Shown: positions 23,163-32,486 of the stretch, one piece after another
How positions within the stretch are numbered: the first letter of the stretch is position 1
Layout of the letters: every line of letters starts with the position of its first letter
Source: a virus
Length of the DNA: 50,063 nt
Reading direction: 5' to 3' (one strand)
Virus record (IMG/VR): IMGVR_UViG_3300030102_004216
Coordinates: 1-50,063 of that record
Position numbers and translations under genes: made by a program
Notes under the pieces: model-generated
The model's database searches: none
The model's input: only the letters and a program-made list of their open reading frames with translations
Told to the model about the DNA's origin: nothing

Positions 23163-24029
23163 ATGGCATCGTTAATAAAAACAAATAAAATAAGTACACC
23201 TGGCGGAGAAGAGTTTACATTACCTACAACATTGCCTTCATCAGCGTCTAACTTAACATCTACTTCTGGAGGTCAATTAGGTTATGGTGCTTTAGGTTTT
23301 TCATCTGATAGACTTGAAACTACAACAGGAAAAATATCAAGAGTTTTTGTTGATAAAGTAAGATGTAATAATGCTTCGTCTACTTTATCTAACTTTACTT
23401 TAGACTGTGTTCCTTCAGGAGTAACAGATTTAGATACAATTCAAACTGTTTATTTTAATGTTTCAGGAGTTTGTGCAACTGGTACTTTTTATCCTGCAAT
23501 ACAAATATTAGACTCAAGTAATAATAATCTCATAGATAACAGTAACTCTGGTCAAATGAGATGGAGACTTAATTCAAGAGGTGCTGGTCTTAGCACTCAA
23601 ACAGGCAATACAAGTAATGCTTCTTGGGGATATCATAAACTTACGGAAGACAGTTATCCTCCTACTGGAGCTTCAGCTACTGGAGAAATTTTTACAAAAA
23701 CTACTCCTGCCGACTGGAATGATAGGGCTAGATTTTCTGGAGAAATGAGAATAACACAAATAAGCTCTAATCTTGGAACATTTGCCTCATCAGGATCAGG
23801 CATGACTTCTGGTGGCAGAATTATGATTGAAGCTAGAATGGGATATAGAAGAGGCTCTGTTTCTAGCACAAGCACTGGTTCTTTTGTTTCTGTTTATACT
23901 GCAAGTTTATGGCTTAGAACATCTCAAGCTCCAATGGCAAAAATTAAATTATATGATTACAATGGAAGCGCTTCTTTTAACGAAGGTTTGTGTTGGACGG
24001 AAACAACTCTTAACAGCTTAAAAACATAG
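23163..24029 (+). CDS. Tail fibre-tip-like protein, paralogue 1
   Basis: The first of three tandem relatives of about 300 residues. Its N-terminus (LIKTNKISTPGGEEFTLPTT, LPSSASNL) shares a T-x-K-(I/L)...LPT-x-LPSS-x-x-N pattern with the next two. The remainder is a beta-rich domain with RFSGEMRITQ and GGRIMIEARMGYRRG. Likely a fibre tip or interchangeable receptor-binding subunit. It follows the long fibre gene, with AAAAGG weakly marking the start. Confidence 0.6.
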   Translation: MASLIKTNKISTPGGEEFTLPTTLPSSASNLTSTSGGQLGYGALGFSSDRLETTTGKISRVFVDKVRCNNASSTLSNFTLDCVPSGVTDLDTIQTVYFNVSGVCATGTFYPAIQILDSSNNNLIDNSNSGQMRWRLNSRGAGLSTQTGNTSNASWGYHKLTEDSYPPTGASATGEIFTKTTPADWNDRARFSGEMRITQISSNLGTFASSGSGMTSGGRIMIEARMGYRRGSVSSTSTGSFVSVYTASLWLRTSQAPMAKIKLYDYNGSASFNEGLCWTETTLNSLKT

Positions 24030-24041
24030 AGGTTTATAAAA

Positions 24042-24932
24042 ATGACAGTTAGAACAGATAAAATACAAGCATTAACAGGTTCAGCTCCTTTAACATTACC
24101 TACTTCACTTCCTAGTTCTTCTAAAAATATACAGGTAAGCACCAGTGGAGTTTTAAGCACTCCTGATGTAGCAAATTCATTAAGTAATTTAACTAATGCT
24201 GGTAACTCTGGTTATGTTTTGTTAGATCATCAAGAGATTGATGAAGATCAAAATTTTGTTCATCTTAAAATGGATGGAACTGATTATACAGCAACCGATA
24301 TTTATGCTTTTGAAGTGATATTTGATGCTATAATGTTGAATACTGGTGGTAATGGATCAACACAGCCAGTATATATAAGTCCTATGAATGGAGATACAGG
24401 TATAGCTCTAGGACAATCTGGGGGTCAATATTATGTTGGAAAAGCTGAGCAATATTCAAGGACCAGCACTTGGTTTGACGGTACAGGCAACGCTCAAGAA
24501 TATGGCAACAGTGGTCAACTACTTGATGCAAGTGGTAATACTATTGGATATGAAATGCAATTTAGTCAAGTGGTAGTAGGTACGGGTTGGAATAGCTCTT
24601 ATAGTAAAAGTTTTTCTGATGATCCTTATTATGGATCAAATATGGAAGGAAGAGAGGGGGCAGGTTTTTTTGGAACTTTTAGATATTTTAATGGTTTTTG
24701 TGGAAGAGGATTTAATCCTGACTTAGATGGATTTAATCCATATTCAGATACAAGCGTAAATGATGGAATGTATCAGTATAAAACACACTTTACGGCTTCT
24801 ACTACCTCACAAGGATCTTATCCTTCAAATATGCAAAATGCAGCCGATGGTTTTTTAATCGGAACAAGTAGTACAAGTAGAAGTTTTCAAGGTAACTTTA
24901 TGCTGTTTGGTATTCCAAAAGCAACAACATAA
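24042..24932 (+). CDS. Tail fibre-tip-like protein, paralogue 2
   Basis: The 296-residue product opens TVRTDKIQALTGSAPLTLPT and LPSSSKN, the shared module of the array. Its C-terminal domain is different from its neighbours, rich in Tyr, Phe, Gly and Asn (GFFGTFRYFNGFCGRGFNPD). Shared stem with divergent end is what is expected of receptor-binding variants. Function inferred. Confidence 0.6.
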   Translation: MTVRTDKIQALTGSAPLTLPTSLPSSSKNIQVSTSGVLSTPDVANSLSNLTNAGNSGYVLLDHQEIDEDQNFVHLKMDGTDYTATDIYAFEVIFDAIMLNTGGNGSTQPVYISPMNGDTGIALGQSGGQYYVGKAEQYSRTSTWFDGTGNAQEYGNSGQLLDASGNTIGYEMQFSQVVVGTGWNSSYSKSFSDDPYYGSNMEGREGAGFFGTFRYFNGFCGRGFNPDLDGFNPYSDTSVNDGMYQYKTHFTASTTSQGSYPSNMQNAADGFLIGTSSTSRSFQGNFMLFGIPKATT

Positions 24933-24945
24933 AAGGAATAACATT

Positions 24946-25857
24946 ATGTCAACACTAGCAACAAATAAATTAGGAACACTAGCTGGTACAGCCGATATGT
25001 CTTTACCTAAAACAAGACCTTCTTCTACTTTAAATGCTCAATTAGATTCTTCAGGAAATCTTTCTTTTGCTGCTGATACAGCAACTGTTAATTTTTTTGC
25101 TGCTGAAGATGATGGAAAAGTTGGAATGGTTTTAGTAGACAGTCAAAGCTTTGGCAAAGATGGACTTACCACTCAATTTACACAACCTAATCAAACTGTA
25201 TGGAAAACATATTATGGAATAAATGTAGGTTATTTTAATGCTCCAGCATCTGTTCAAACAAATTATCTTTTTCCCGGCAATGTAAGATATTATATTTATG
25301 AAGGTTCTTTTATCAACATGGGAGATGGACAGGCTAGTCTTAGATATGGTGATTTAACCAGAGATGCAGAAAATCTTTTTGGAAATAATGGAAATGCTGA
25401 TCCAAGTAGTCAGATTCGAGCTTATGTTTATGGGCCTTCAGGATATAACAATGCTAATGGATCTGGTGGTCAAAATAACAGTGGAGGTTTTGCCCGAAAT
25501 TATCCTCAAAAAGAAATTGGATATCAAGCAAGTACAGGTCCAGCAAGTATTTCACAGTTTAAACTAATTCAAAAAGTTGCAAGAAATGCTGGTTATTGTA
25601 CCTCAGGAGTTCAAAGCTACATGCCTAATGACGATAGTAGTTCTTATGCTCCTGTTAGAGGAGCGTGGCAATGGAGAACACGATCAAGCTCTACCACCAG
25701 CACCAGTAATTTTGATGCTTATGGTTATCCTGGTTCAAGTAATGAGCCAGGAGGAATTAGTTTTGGTCAAGATAATGTAAACGAAGGCAATAGGTTTGCT
25801 TATTTTAATGTTCAGTGTTATGCAGTTATTAAACCGACACCTGTGGTAGCTGAGTAG
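24946..25857 (+). CDS. Tail fibre-tip-like protein, paralogue 3
   Basis: The start is placed at ATG 24946, which has AAAAGGAA nearby and gives the shared opening STLATNKLGTLAGTADMSLP then RPSSTLN; the frame could extend upstream into the previous gene but without support. The 303-residue product has a third distinct C-terminal domain (RNYPQKEIGYQAS, YAPVRGAWQWRTRSSS). It precedes the chaperone-like gene, which may serve this or the other fibres. Confidence 0.6.
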   Translation: MSTLATNKLGTLAGTADMSLPKTRPSSTLNAQLDSSGNLSFAADTATVNFFAAEDDGKVGMVLVDSQSFGKDGLTTQFTQPNQTVWKTYYGINVGYFNAPASVQTNYLFPGNVRYYIYEGSFINMGDGQASLRYGDLTRDAENLFGNNGNADPSSQIRAYVYGPSGYNNANGSGGQNNSGGFARNYPQKEIGYQASTGPASISQFKLIQKVARNAGYCTSGVQSYMPNDDSSSYAPVRGAWQWRTRSSSTTSTSNFDAYGYPGSSNEPGGISFGQDNVNEGNRFAYFNVQCYAVIKPTPVVAE

Positions 25858-25865
25858 GAGGCAAA

Positions 25866-26288
25866 ATGGCAATTCCAAAAAAAATGAAATTAGAAAGATC
25901 TGGAACTATAAGCTTAAACCATGAAACGGGAAAACATGAAACTCGAGAAGAAACAGACGAACAATTAGCTGAACGTCAAAAAATGTACGATGATTTTGTA
26001 GAAAATTTTTTTATTATAAGGGCAAGAGATATACAAAATGTTGCTGACAGCATATTACCTGCAACTGATTGGACTCAGTTGTTAGACAGTAATTTAACAG
26101 ATAAATCTCTTGCTGAATTTACTGCTTACAGAAAAAAATTAAAAGAAATGTCAAAAAGTTTAATGAAAGCAGATGGAGTCACTCCTAAAAATAAAAAAAA
26201 TTCAATTTGGGATCCTGATTTATCTTTAGATGAATATTTTCCAGAACCACCGGAACCAGAATACAAACCAGAAGAAGAAGAGGAGTAA
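25866..26288 (+). CDS. Tail fibre assembly chaperone-like protein
   Basis: The 140-residue acidic protein contains RARDIQNVADSILPATDWTQ and KSLAEFTAYRKKLKEM, the R...L..TDWT...YR..L pattern of phage tail assembly chaperones (Phage_tail_APC-like). The C-terminus is a Glu/Pro tail. AGGAGG precedes the start. Directly after the three fibre-tip genes, it probably helps them fold or trimerise. Confidence 0.62.
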   Translation: MAIPKKMKLERSGTISLNHETGKHETREETDEQLAERQKMYDDFVENFFIIRARDIQNVADSILPATDWTQLLDSNLTDKSLAEFTAYRKKLKEMSKSLMKADGVTPKNKKNSIWDPDLSLDEYFPEPPEPEYKPEEEEE

Positions 26289-26333
26289 AATCAAATACTC
26301 GTATTTTCTTAAAGAATAGGATAATATAAAAAA

Positions 26334-27356
26334 ATGTTTGGTTTTAGCGCATACGCACAAGACACTTTTTCATCTTCAGGATCTGGACCTGTTAGTGTCA
26401 CCGTTGATGCGACTGGAGTTGTTGGCACACTTACACTAGGAAATGAAACAACATCATTTGATATGGTGTTTGATGTTACAGGATTTAATTTACAAACATC
26501 ATTAGGAACTCCTCTTGTATTTGAAGGTACCACTGCAACTATTACACCTTTAAATGCCCTACAATCTTCTCTTGGAAACATTACTGTCTTTACAGGAATG
26601 TTTGTTAATGTAAACAACACAAACCTTTTAATGACAGCAGAACTTGGTAATGTTGAAGCTAATTTACCTGTTCTTATAAATGCTACGTCACCAGCCGCTT
26701 TATCAGCTAGTTTAGGCCAAGAAACAGTTATTGCTGGTAATGTTGTAGTAACACCAAGACAAAGCGAAGAATACAATGTAACAGTAGCTAATAACGGTAG
26801 CGGTAATGTATTCTATATTGACAACTTTATGCAAAGAACTCCAGAAAGTTTGCATCCACCGTTTACATATAGATTTGATCAATCTGACTCTAGCAATAGC
26901 AATCATCCTTTAAGATTTTCCACAACACCAAATGGTACTCATGGTGGAGGTACAGAATATACAACAGGAGTTGTTAAAAACGGCGTGCCGGGAAATCCTG
27001 GTGCTTATGTAGAGATAACATTAGCAGATGATACACCACAGCTGTATGTATATTGTCAAAATCATAGTGGAATGGGCTTTAAGCTTGATCAACAATATAA
27101 TGCTGAAATTATTGGAAGAACTCAATTAAATGGTGTAATAATACAATCATCAGTATTTATTCAAGTTACAAATGCTGGTTTAGATACGTTTGCTGAATTA
27201 GCAGATGCGTCAACAATAATAGTTTCTGGCTCGGCCTTTGTAAGTCCAACAGGTGTATCGGCTGTAGGATTTATTTCTTCGAGTAACCCAGCTGTTAATG
27301 TTTGGGCCGTTATAAATGATTCACAAACGCCTGGATGGAAGGAGATAGCAGCATAA
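26334..27356 (+). CDS. Virion protein with beta repeats and a cupredoxin-like domain
   Basis: The 340-residue protein opens FGFSAYAQDTFSSSGSG. Residues 28-140 hold about four imperfect beta repeats with an L-x-x-SLG core. Residues 150-250 look like a cupredoxin (plastocyanin-type) domain: H191 (NSNHPLRF), then C241, H244 and M247 in YVYCQNHSGMGF. The Cys-x-x-His spacing equals plastocyanin, and the gap from the first His to Cys (50) is close to it. A short C-terminal beta domain ends in PGWKEIAA. It lies among fibre genes and couples by TAATG to the next fibre. Copper binding is predicted only from these ligands. Confidence 0.68.
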   Translation: MFGFSAYAQDTFSSSGSGPVSVTVDATGVVGTLTLGNETTSFDMVFDVTGFNLQTSLGTPLVFEGTTATITPLNALQSSLGNITVFTGMFVNVNNTNLLMTAELGNVEANLPVLINATSPAALSASLGQETVIAGNVVVTPRQSEEYNVTVANNGSGNVFYIDNFMQRTPESLHPPFTYRFDQSDSSNSNHPLRFSTTPNGTHGGGTEYTTGVVKNGVPGNPGAYVEITLADDTPQLYVYCQNHSGMGFKLDQQYNAEIIGRTQLNGVIIQSSVFIQVTNAGLDTFAELADASTIIVSGSAFVSPTGVSAVGFISSSNPAVNVWAVINDSQTPGWKEIAA

Positions 27357-28801
27357 TGGCAAGTACATATTCAAATTCTTTACGATTAGAGCTTATGGCA
27401 ACCGGAGAACAAGCTGGTACTTGGGGTTCAACTACTAATAGAAATTTAGGAACTTTATTAGAACAAGCAATTTCTGGTGTAGAAACAATAACAATTACTG
27501 GAGATACAACTCTTTCAACCAATAACGGACAAGTAGATCAATCAAGAAATGCAGTTTTAGAATTTAATGGGTCAATAGGCTCTGCTGCTTCTATATTTAT
27601 TCCTGCTCAAGAAAAAATATATATTGTTAAAAATTCTACAACAGGTGGTCATAATATAAACGTACAGATTACTGGGCCTACAGGAACTGCTGTAGCTATT
27701 CCTAATGGAAAAACAGGTATTGTTTATAGTACAGGGTCAAATGTTAATTTAGCTTCTAATTTTGCAGATACTTTTGATATGGGTAATATACGCATTACAG
27801 GAAATACAATTAGTTCTACTAATACAAATGGTAATATTGCTATCGAGCCTAATGGCAATGGCACCGTAAATGTAAGCAAAGATTTAAATGCTGCAAGTAA
27901 TTTTACAGTTACAGGAGTAACAACTCTTAATGGAAATACAACAATTGGTGATAATACATCTGATGTAACAACAATTAATAGTAACACCATAACTACCCCT
28001 AATGGTTTAAATTTTGACACAAACACTCTTGTCTTAAATCAAACAAATAATCGTATAGGTATAGGTCAACAAAATCCTTCATCTTCATTGCATGTTTCTG
28101 GCAGAACTATAACGGATGACTTAACTATTGGTGGCACTGGCGGTTATCAATTACCAAGCACCTCAGGATCAACTAGTCAAATTTTACAAATGAATAGCTC
28201 TGGTAATATGCAGTTTGTTGATATTGGTAGTATTGGTGCATGGTCTACTGTAGGAACAGCTACCAGCGCTGGTGCAAACTCTATGACAGTTTTTAGTGCT
28301 ACAAGTTATGATATTTATTGGGCTGTATTTAGATTACTTTATGACACTGCTATTGCTACTGATTTTAGAGTTGGTTTAGTAGATTCTGGAGGAACGAGAG
28401 TTTCTGCTAGTAATATATTTAATAATAGTTATATCTTTCAAGATGTATCTAGTGCTGGAACTGTTAGTTCTACAGCTGTTAAAGTTTCTGGTGTTGCTGA
28501 TGCTATTATTGCTTCATCACCCGCTCCAAGCACAAGCACAGAGGTTGTTGTCGAAGGTACAGTGTATCTAGTGCGTGCGCCAGGATATAGCACTGGTCAA
28601 AATTATTATGGAAATGCTCAAGCAACTTCTACAAAAGACGGTGGTGCTTCTGGCAATATAGATCAAACAACTCAGAGTTATTTTAAAGAAGCATCTGCAA
28701 ACTCTACTGCTGTTTTTGGTTTAATATTTACACAACAAGGTGGCAATACTTTAAAATCAGGATCTCGTGTAGATGTTTATGGTGCATCTTTCCCATCATA
28801 A
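27356..28801 (+). CDS. Tail fibre protein with GTWG N-terminal module
   Basis: Start at ATG 27356 in a TAATG overlap with the preceding gene. The 481-residue protein begins with the common phage fibre element LELMATGEQAGTWG, TTNRNLGTLLEQAI, then a repeated beta region (NITITGNTISSTNTNGNI type), a GIGQQNPSSSLHVSG element common in fibres, and a C-terminal domain from about 300 (SIGAWSTVGTATSAGANSM). It is followed nine bases later by the stabilisation protein gene. Probably a second adsorption fibre. Confidence 0.72.
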   Translation: MASTYSNSLRLELMATGEQAGTWGSTTNRNLGTLLEQAISGVETITITGDTTLSTNNGQVDQSRNAVLEFNGSIGSAASIFIPAQEKIYIVKNSTTGGHNINVQITGPTGTAVAIPNGKTGIVYSTGSNVNLASNFADTFDMGNIRITGNTISSTNTNGNIAIEPNGNGTVNVSKDLNAASNFTVTGVTTLNGNTTIGDNTSDVTTINSNTITTPNGLNFDTNTLVLNQTNNRIGIGQQNPSSSLHVSGRTITDDLTIGGTGGYQLPSTSGSTSQILQMNSSGNMQFVDIGSIGAWSTVGTATSAGANSMTVFSATSYDIYWAVFRLLYDTAIATDFRVGLVDSGGTRVSASNIFNNSYIFQDVSSAGTVSSTAVKVSGVADAIIASSPAPSTSTEVVVEGTVYLVRAPGYSTGQNYYGNAQATSTKDGGASGNIDQTTQSYFKEASANSTAVFGLIFTQQGGNTLKSGSRVDVYGASFPS

Positions 28802-28809
28802 GGTGACTA

Positions 28810-30894
28810 ATGGCGTTAGAAAATATACAGTTTAAACAAGGTGTTGTGAAAGACGGCACACGTTATACTAATAAAGGTGGTTGGTACGATTCAGATAAAG
28901 TAAGATTTCGTTATGGTTTTCCAGAAAAAATAGGTGGGTGGGAAAAAAGAGGCAACTCAACCTTTCAAGGTATTTGCCGTAGTTTAAATCAATGGGCCGC
29001 TATTGACGGATCACAGTTTATTGGTGTTGGAACTAATTTAAAATTTTATATTTCTGTTGGTGAAGCTTATAATGATATTACACCTATTCGATCAACTGGG
29101 AACATTAACAATCCTTTTACAACAACAAGTGGATCAACCTTAGTAAATGTTACCGATACGGGACATAATGCTCAAGCTAATGACTTTGTTACTTTTTCTG
29201 GATCAAGTGCTGTTGGTGGTATAGCTGCCGCTGATTTTAACAAAGAACAACAAATTGTAACTGTTATTGATAATGATAACTATACAATAAATGTAGATAA
29301 TGCAGCTAGCTCTAACGCTGGACCCGGTGGTGGAACAGTTACAGCAACATATCAAATTAATACAGGATCAGTAGATTATACAGCTGGTGTAGGTTTTGGA
29401 GCTGGTTTTTGGGGTGGAACACAAATAGGTGTTGCCACAACAGTTTCTACAGGAACTACTTCTAACTCTGCATCTACGATAAATGCATCATCTACAACTG
29501 GTTTTACAGCAAATGGAACAATACTTATTGGAGAAGAATTAGTAACTTATACAGGAAAAACATCTACAAGCTTTACAGGATGCACACGGGGTCAGTCTGG
29601 TACCACAGCAACTTCGCATAGCGCAGGAACAACTATACAGCAATCTGATACTTTTATTGGATGGGGTAATGCAGCGACATCATTAACTGATGGTCAACAA
29701 TTACGTTTATGGGGTAAAGATAATTTTGGTGAAGATTTAGTTTTTAACGTGCAAGATGGTGGTGTTTATTACTGGGATAAATCAACTAATGTAACATCAA
29801 GAGCAATACCTTTGTCTACTATACCAGGCGCTGATTCTCAGGCCCCAACAATTGTTACACAAGTTCTTGTAAGCGAATTAGGAAAACATGTTGTTTGTTT
29901 AGGGGCTAATCCTTTTGGTTCAACAACACAAGATCCTATGTTGATTAGATGGTCTGATACAGAAGATCCATCTACATGGGAGGTGCTTAATGGTAATTCT
30001 GCTGGAGATTACAGATTATCTTCTGGAAGTAAAATTATTGGAGCAATAAAAACAAGACAAGAAATTATTATTTGGACCGATACTTCTTTGTATGCCATGT
30101 CTTATACTGGTACTAACTTTGTGTTTAGTTTTAGTTTAATAGCTGAGGGTACCTCTATTATTAGTCCTAATGCCGCTGTCAACGCTAACAATGTTATTTT
30201 CTTTGCTGACAATGAAAACTTTTATGTGTATGACGGCAGTCTTCGTACGCTTCCATGTACTGTAAGAAGTTATGTTTTTGATGATATTAACATATCACAA
30301 CGATACAAAATATTTGCTGGCCGTAATGAAAACTTTAATGAAGTTTCTTGGTATTATCCAAGCGCTAATTCTACTGAAGTAGATCGTTATGTTACCTATA
30401 ATTATGTTGATAACACTTGGGTTATAGGAACTTTAGATAGAACTGCTTGGGATGACGTAGGAACATCAGTGACTAATCCAATTGCTGCTGGTACAAATAA
30501 CTACTTATACAATCAAGAAACAGGTGACGATGATGATGGATCGCCTATGATAGCCTTTATAGAATCAAGTGATGTTGATATAGGCGCTGGTAATCAAATG
30601 ATGTTTATAAGACGTATTTTACCTGATGTATTTTTCTATGGCACAAACACCACTCAATCCTTAGACTTAACAATAAAAGTTAGAGATTTTGGCTCAAGTT
30701 TAAATCAACCAACAACAGATCAAACATTTACTTTTCAAACAAATGCATCTAATTCTGGAGATACCGGAAGTCAAGAACTATATTCTCGCATAAGGAGTAG
30801 ACAGGCTATATTTAAGTTTGAAACAAATACACTAGGACAGCAGTGGAGACTTGGTGGAATACGTTTAGATATGAGAGCGGACGGCAGAAGATGA
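28810..30894 (+). CDS. P22 gp10-like packaged DNA stabilisation / tail hub protein
   Basis: The 694-residue protein has the opening VKDGTRYTNKGGWYDSDKVRFR, GFPEKIGGWEKRG and a beta-propeller-like core (SQFIGVGTNLKFYISVGEAYNDITP; IIWTDTSLYAMSYTG; FFADNENFYVYDGS), typical of Phage_stabilise-type proteins that plug the portal-neck channel. Two extra domains interrupt the core: about 103-180 (TSGSTLVNVTDTGHNAQAND and onward) and about 205-280 (ASSTTGFTANGTILIGEELV). The end overlaps the next gene as ATGA. Confidence 0.75.
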   Translation: MALENIQFKQGVVKDGTRYTNKGGWYDSDKVRFRYGFPEKIGGWEKRGNSTFQGICRSLNQWAAIDGSQFIGVGTNLKFYISVGEAYNDITPIRSTGNINNPFTTTSGSTLVNVTDTGHNAQANDFVTFSGSSAVGGIAAADFNKEQQIVTVIDNDNYTINVDNAASSNAGPGGGTVTATYQINTGSVDYTAGVGFGAGFWGGTQIGVATTVSTGTTSNSASTINASSTTGFTANGTILIGEELVTYTGKTSTSFTGCTRGQSGTTATSHSAGTTIQQSDTFIGWGNAATSLTDGQQLRLWGKDNFGEDLVFNVQDGGVYYWDKSTNVTSRAIPLSTIPGADSQAPTIVTQVLVSELGKHVVCLGANPFGSTTQDPMLIRWSDTEDPSTWEVLNGNSAGDYRLSSGSKIIGAIKTRQEIIIWTDTSLYAMSYTGTNFVFSFSLIAEGTSIISPNAAVNANNVIFFADNENFYVYDGSLRTLPCTVRSYVFDDINISQRYKIFAGRNENFNEVSWYYPSANSTEVDRYVTYNYVDNTWVIGTLDRTAWDDVGTSVTNPIAAGTNNYLYNQETGDDDDGSPMIAFIESSDVDIGAGNQMMFIRRILPDVFFYGTNTTQSLDLTIKVRDFGSSLNQPTTDQTFTFQTNASNSGDTGSQELYSRIRSRQAIFKFETNTLGQQWRLGGIRLDMRADGRR

Positions 30895-31067
30895 CACAAG
30901 TACCTGAACAAGTTCTTACTAAAACAACCTTATCATTACCAGGAGATGCATACGAACAGTCTTATTTTCGTAGATTAGTTGGTGATATTCAAAGAATTTT
31001 TAATAGTATACAAACACCTACAGAGGCAAGAGAATCATCTGAAAGTTTTTCTTGGTTTATTAATTAA
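30891..31067 (+). CDS. 58-residue conserved small protein
   Basis: Start at ATG 30891 inside an ATGA overlap with the stabilisation gene. The product has TTLSLPGDAYEQSYFRRLVGDIQRIFNSIQTPTEA, a helical conserved-looking stretch, and ends ESFSWFIN. The stop overlaps the next start as TAATG. I recall it in this place in marine phages; it may be a minor tail component. Confidence 0.58.
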   Translation: MTQVPEQVLTKTTLSLPGDAYEQSYFRRLVGDIQRIFNSIQTPTEARESSESFSWFIN

Positions 31068-31396
31068 TGGCAAGTGCTTATTTAAACGTTGTTAAAAATG
31101 GTTTAAGCTCTGGTAATAATGATATTTATGTTTGCCCAATTGGTGGACAAGCTATCATTAAAGTAGTAAATATATATAATACCACTGGCGGTGCTGTTAA
31201 TTCTACTGTAAGTGTTTTTGACAGTTCCACAAACATAACAGGTATATGGGATACGAGTTCAGTTGCTGCAACAACGCAAGAAGGAGTTCTTCAAAACGGA
31301 GAGGTTATTAACCTGGAAGCAGGTGATAAATTAATAATTAATGCTGGTACAGGAACAGCTCTAGATGTTATTGTATCATTATTGCAGATAACTTGA
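31067..31396 (+). CDS. Small beta-rich virion-type protein
   Basis: A 109-residue beta-rich protein (YVCPIGGQAIIKVVNIYNTTGGAVNSTVSVFDSS, then GEVINLEAGDKLIINAGTG). No Lys/Arg-rich or membrane segments. It is TAATG-coupled to the previous gene and seven bases from the next. Composition fits a small structural protein exposed on the particle; the family is not known to me. Confidence 0.55.
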   Translation: MASAYLNVVKNGLSSGNNDIYVCPIGGQAIIKVVNIYNTTGGAVNSTVSVFDSSTNITGIWDTSSVAATTQEGVLQNGEVINLEAGDKLIINAGTGTALDVIVSLLQIT

Positions 31397-31403
31397 GGAC
31401 AAT

Positions 31404-32486
31404 ATGGCTTTTTATGATTTCATTAGAGAAGGAATAGCAAACACAGGAAAAGATCTGCTTACTATAGGCAAAAATATTATAAATCCTAGAAATATTGCTC
31501 AAACTGCTCTTTACACAGCGCTTTCTGGTGGTAATAAAGGAGACTATCTTCGTAATGCTGGTATAGGTGGTTTATTAACCAGTTTAAGTGGTGGTCCAAG
31601 AGAACAAAATAGAAGAGCAAAAACAAGACGATCACAAGTACAAACAGTACCAAGAAAACAATTTCAAGGTGGGCCTACGTATAATCCTTCGACTGGTGGA
31701 TATACAATGAATGTTTCTAATCAAGGTATTGGCAGTTTACAAGACGGATTACAAACTGCAGCTTTTACAGAAGGTGAAATGATTAATCCTACACCTACTG
31801 GAGGTTTTTTAGATTTATTTGGCGGACCTACTTTTGAAGGTAGTAACCCTCCAAGATCAGGGGTATTTAATCAAGGTGATTATAGCTATGTAGATAAACC
31901 AGTGCAAAATGCACAAGGAACAATTACGGGTTATATTAGAGATTATAACACTGGCGCTCAAGAAATGTTAGATTTAGATAAAGGTTATTTAAGAACATTA
32001 AGAGAAGGTAGCTCTAACCCAGCTAATTTTGGAATAGGAACCAGAGGCTTAATTGATCAAACATCTGGTAATTTTTTAGATGTAAAATTAAATGAAGCAT
32101 TATTAAAATATTTATATCCAGACTCATTTAGAACACGAAGAGAAGCTCAAGATTTAGCTAATGAGGAGTATGATAGGCAAGTAAAAGGTTTTTCTAAACA
32201 ATTTAATTTACCAGGTTTAAATAGAAAATTTTCTAGAGACATTGCTGCTAGACAGTATAATCAAGGTGGTATCGCTATGTTAAATGCTGGTGGTTTTGTT
32301 AATAGAGATGGGCCTATCAGTGGTCCGGGAACAGGAACATCTGATGATATTCCTGCCATGTTATCTGATGGTGAATTTGTAATGACAGCAGAAGCTGTAA
32401 GAAATATGGGCAACGGTTCAAGAGAAAAAGGTACAAAAAGAATGTATGATCTTATGAATAATTTAGAAAATAAAGGAAGAGCATAA
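31404..32486 (+). CDS. Virion protein with C-terminal GPGTGTSDDIPAML module
   Basis: The 360-residue protein has an N-terminal helical part (YDFIREGIANTGKDLLTIGKN), Gly/Arg-rich middle, then NQGGIAMLNAGGFV and a conserved end module with GPGTGTSDDIPAMLSDGEFV and MTAEAVRNMGNGSREKGTKR. That end module is common on internal or tail-associated proteins of marine phages. It is TAATG-coupled to the next gene. Likely the first of the internal virion protein block. Confidence 0.6.
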   Translation: MAFYDFIREGIANTGKDLLTIGKNIINPRNIAQTALYTALSGGNKGDYLRNAGIGGLLTSLSGGPREQNRRAKTRRSQVQTVPRKQFQGGPTYNPSTGGYTMNVSNQGIGSLQDGLQTAAFTEGEMINPTPTGGFLDLFGGPTFEGSNPPRSGVFNQGDYSYVDKPVQNAQGTITGYIRDYNTGAQEMLDLDKGYLRTLREGSSNPANFGIGTRGLIDQTSGNFLDVKLNEALLKYLYPDSFRTRREAQDLANEEYDRQVKGFSKQFNLPGLNRKFSRDIAARQYNQGGIAMLNAGGFVNRDGPISGPGTGTSDDIPAMLSDGEFVMTAEAVRNMGNGSREKGTKRMYDLMNNLENKGRA

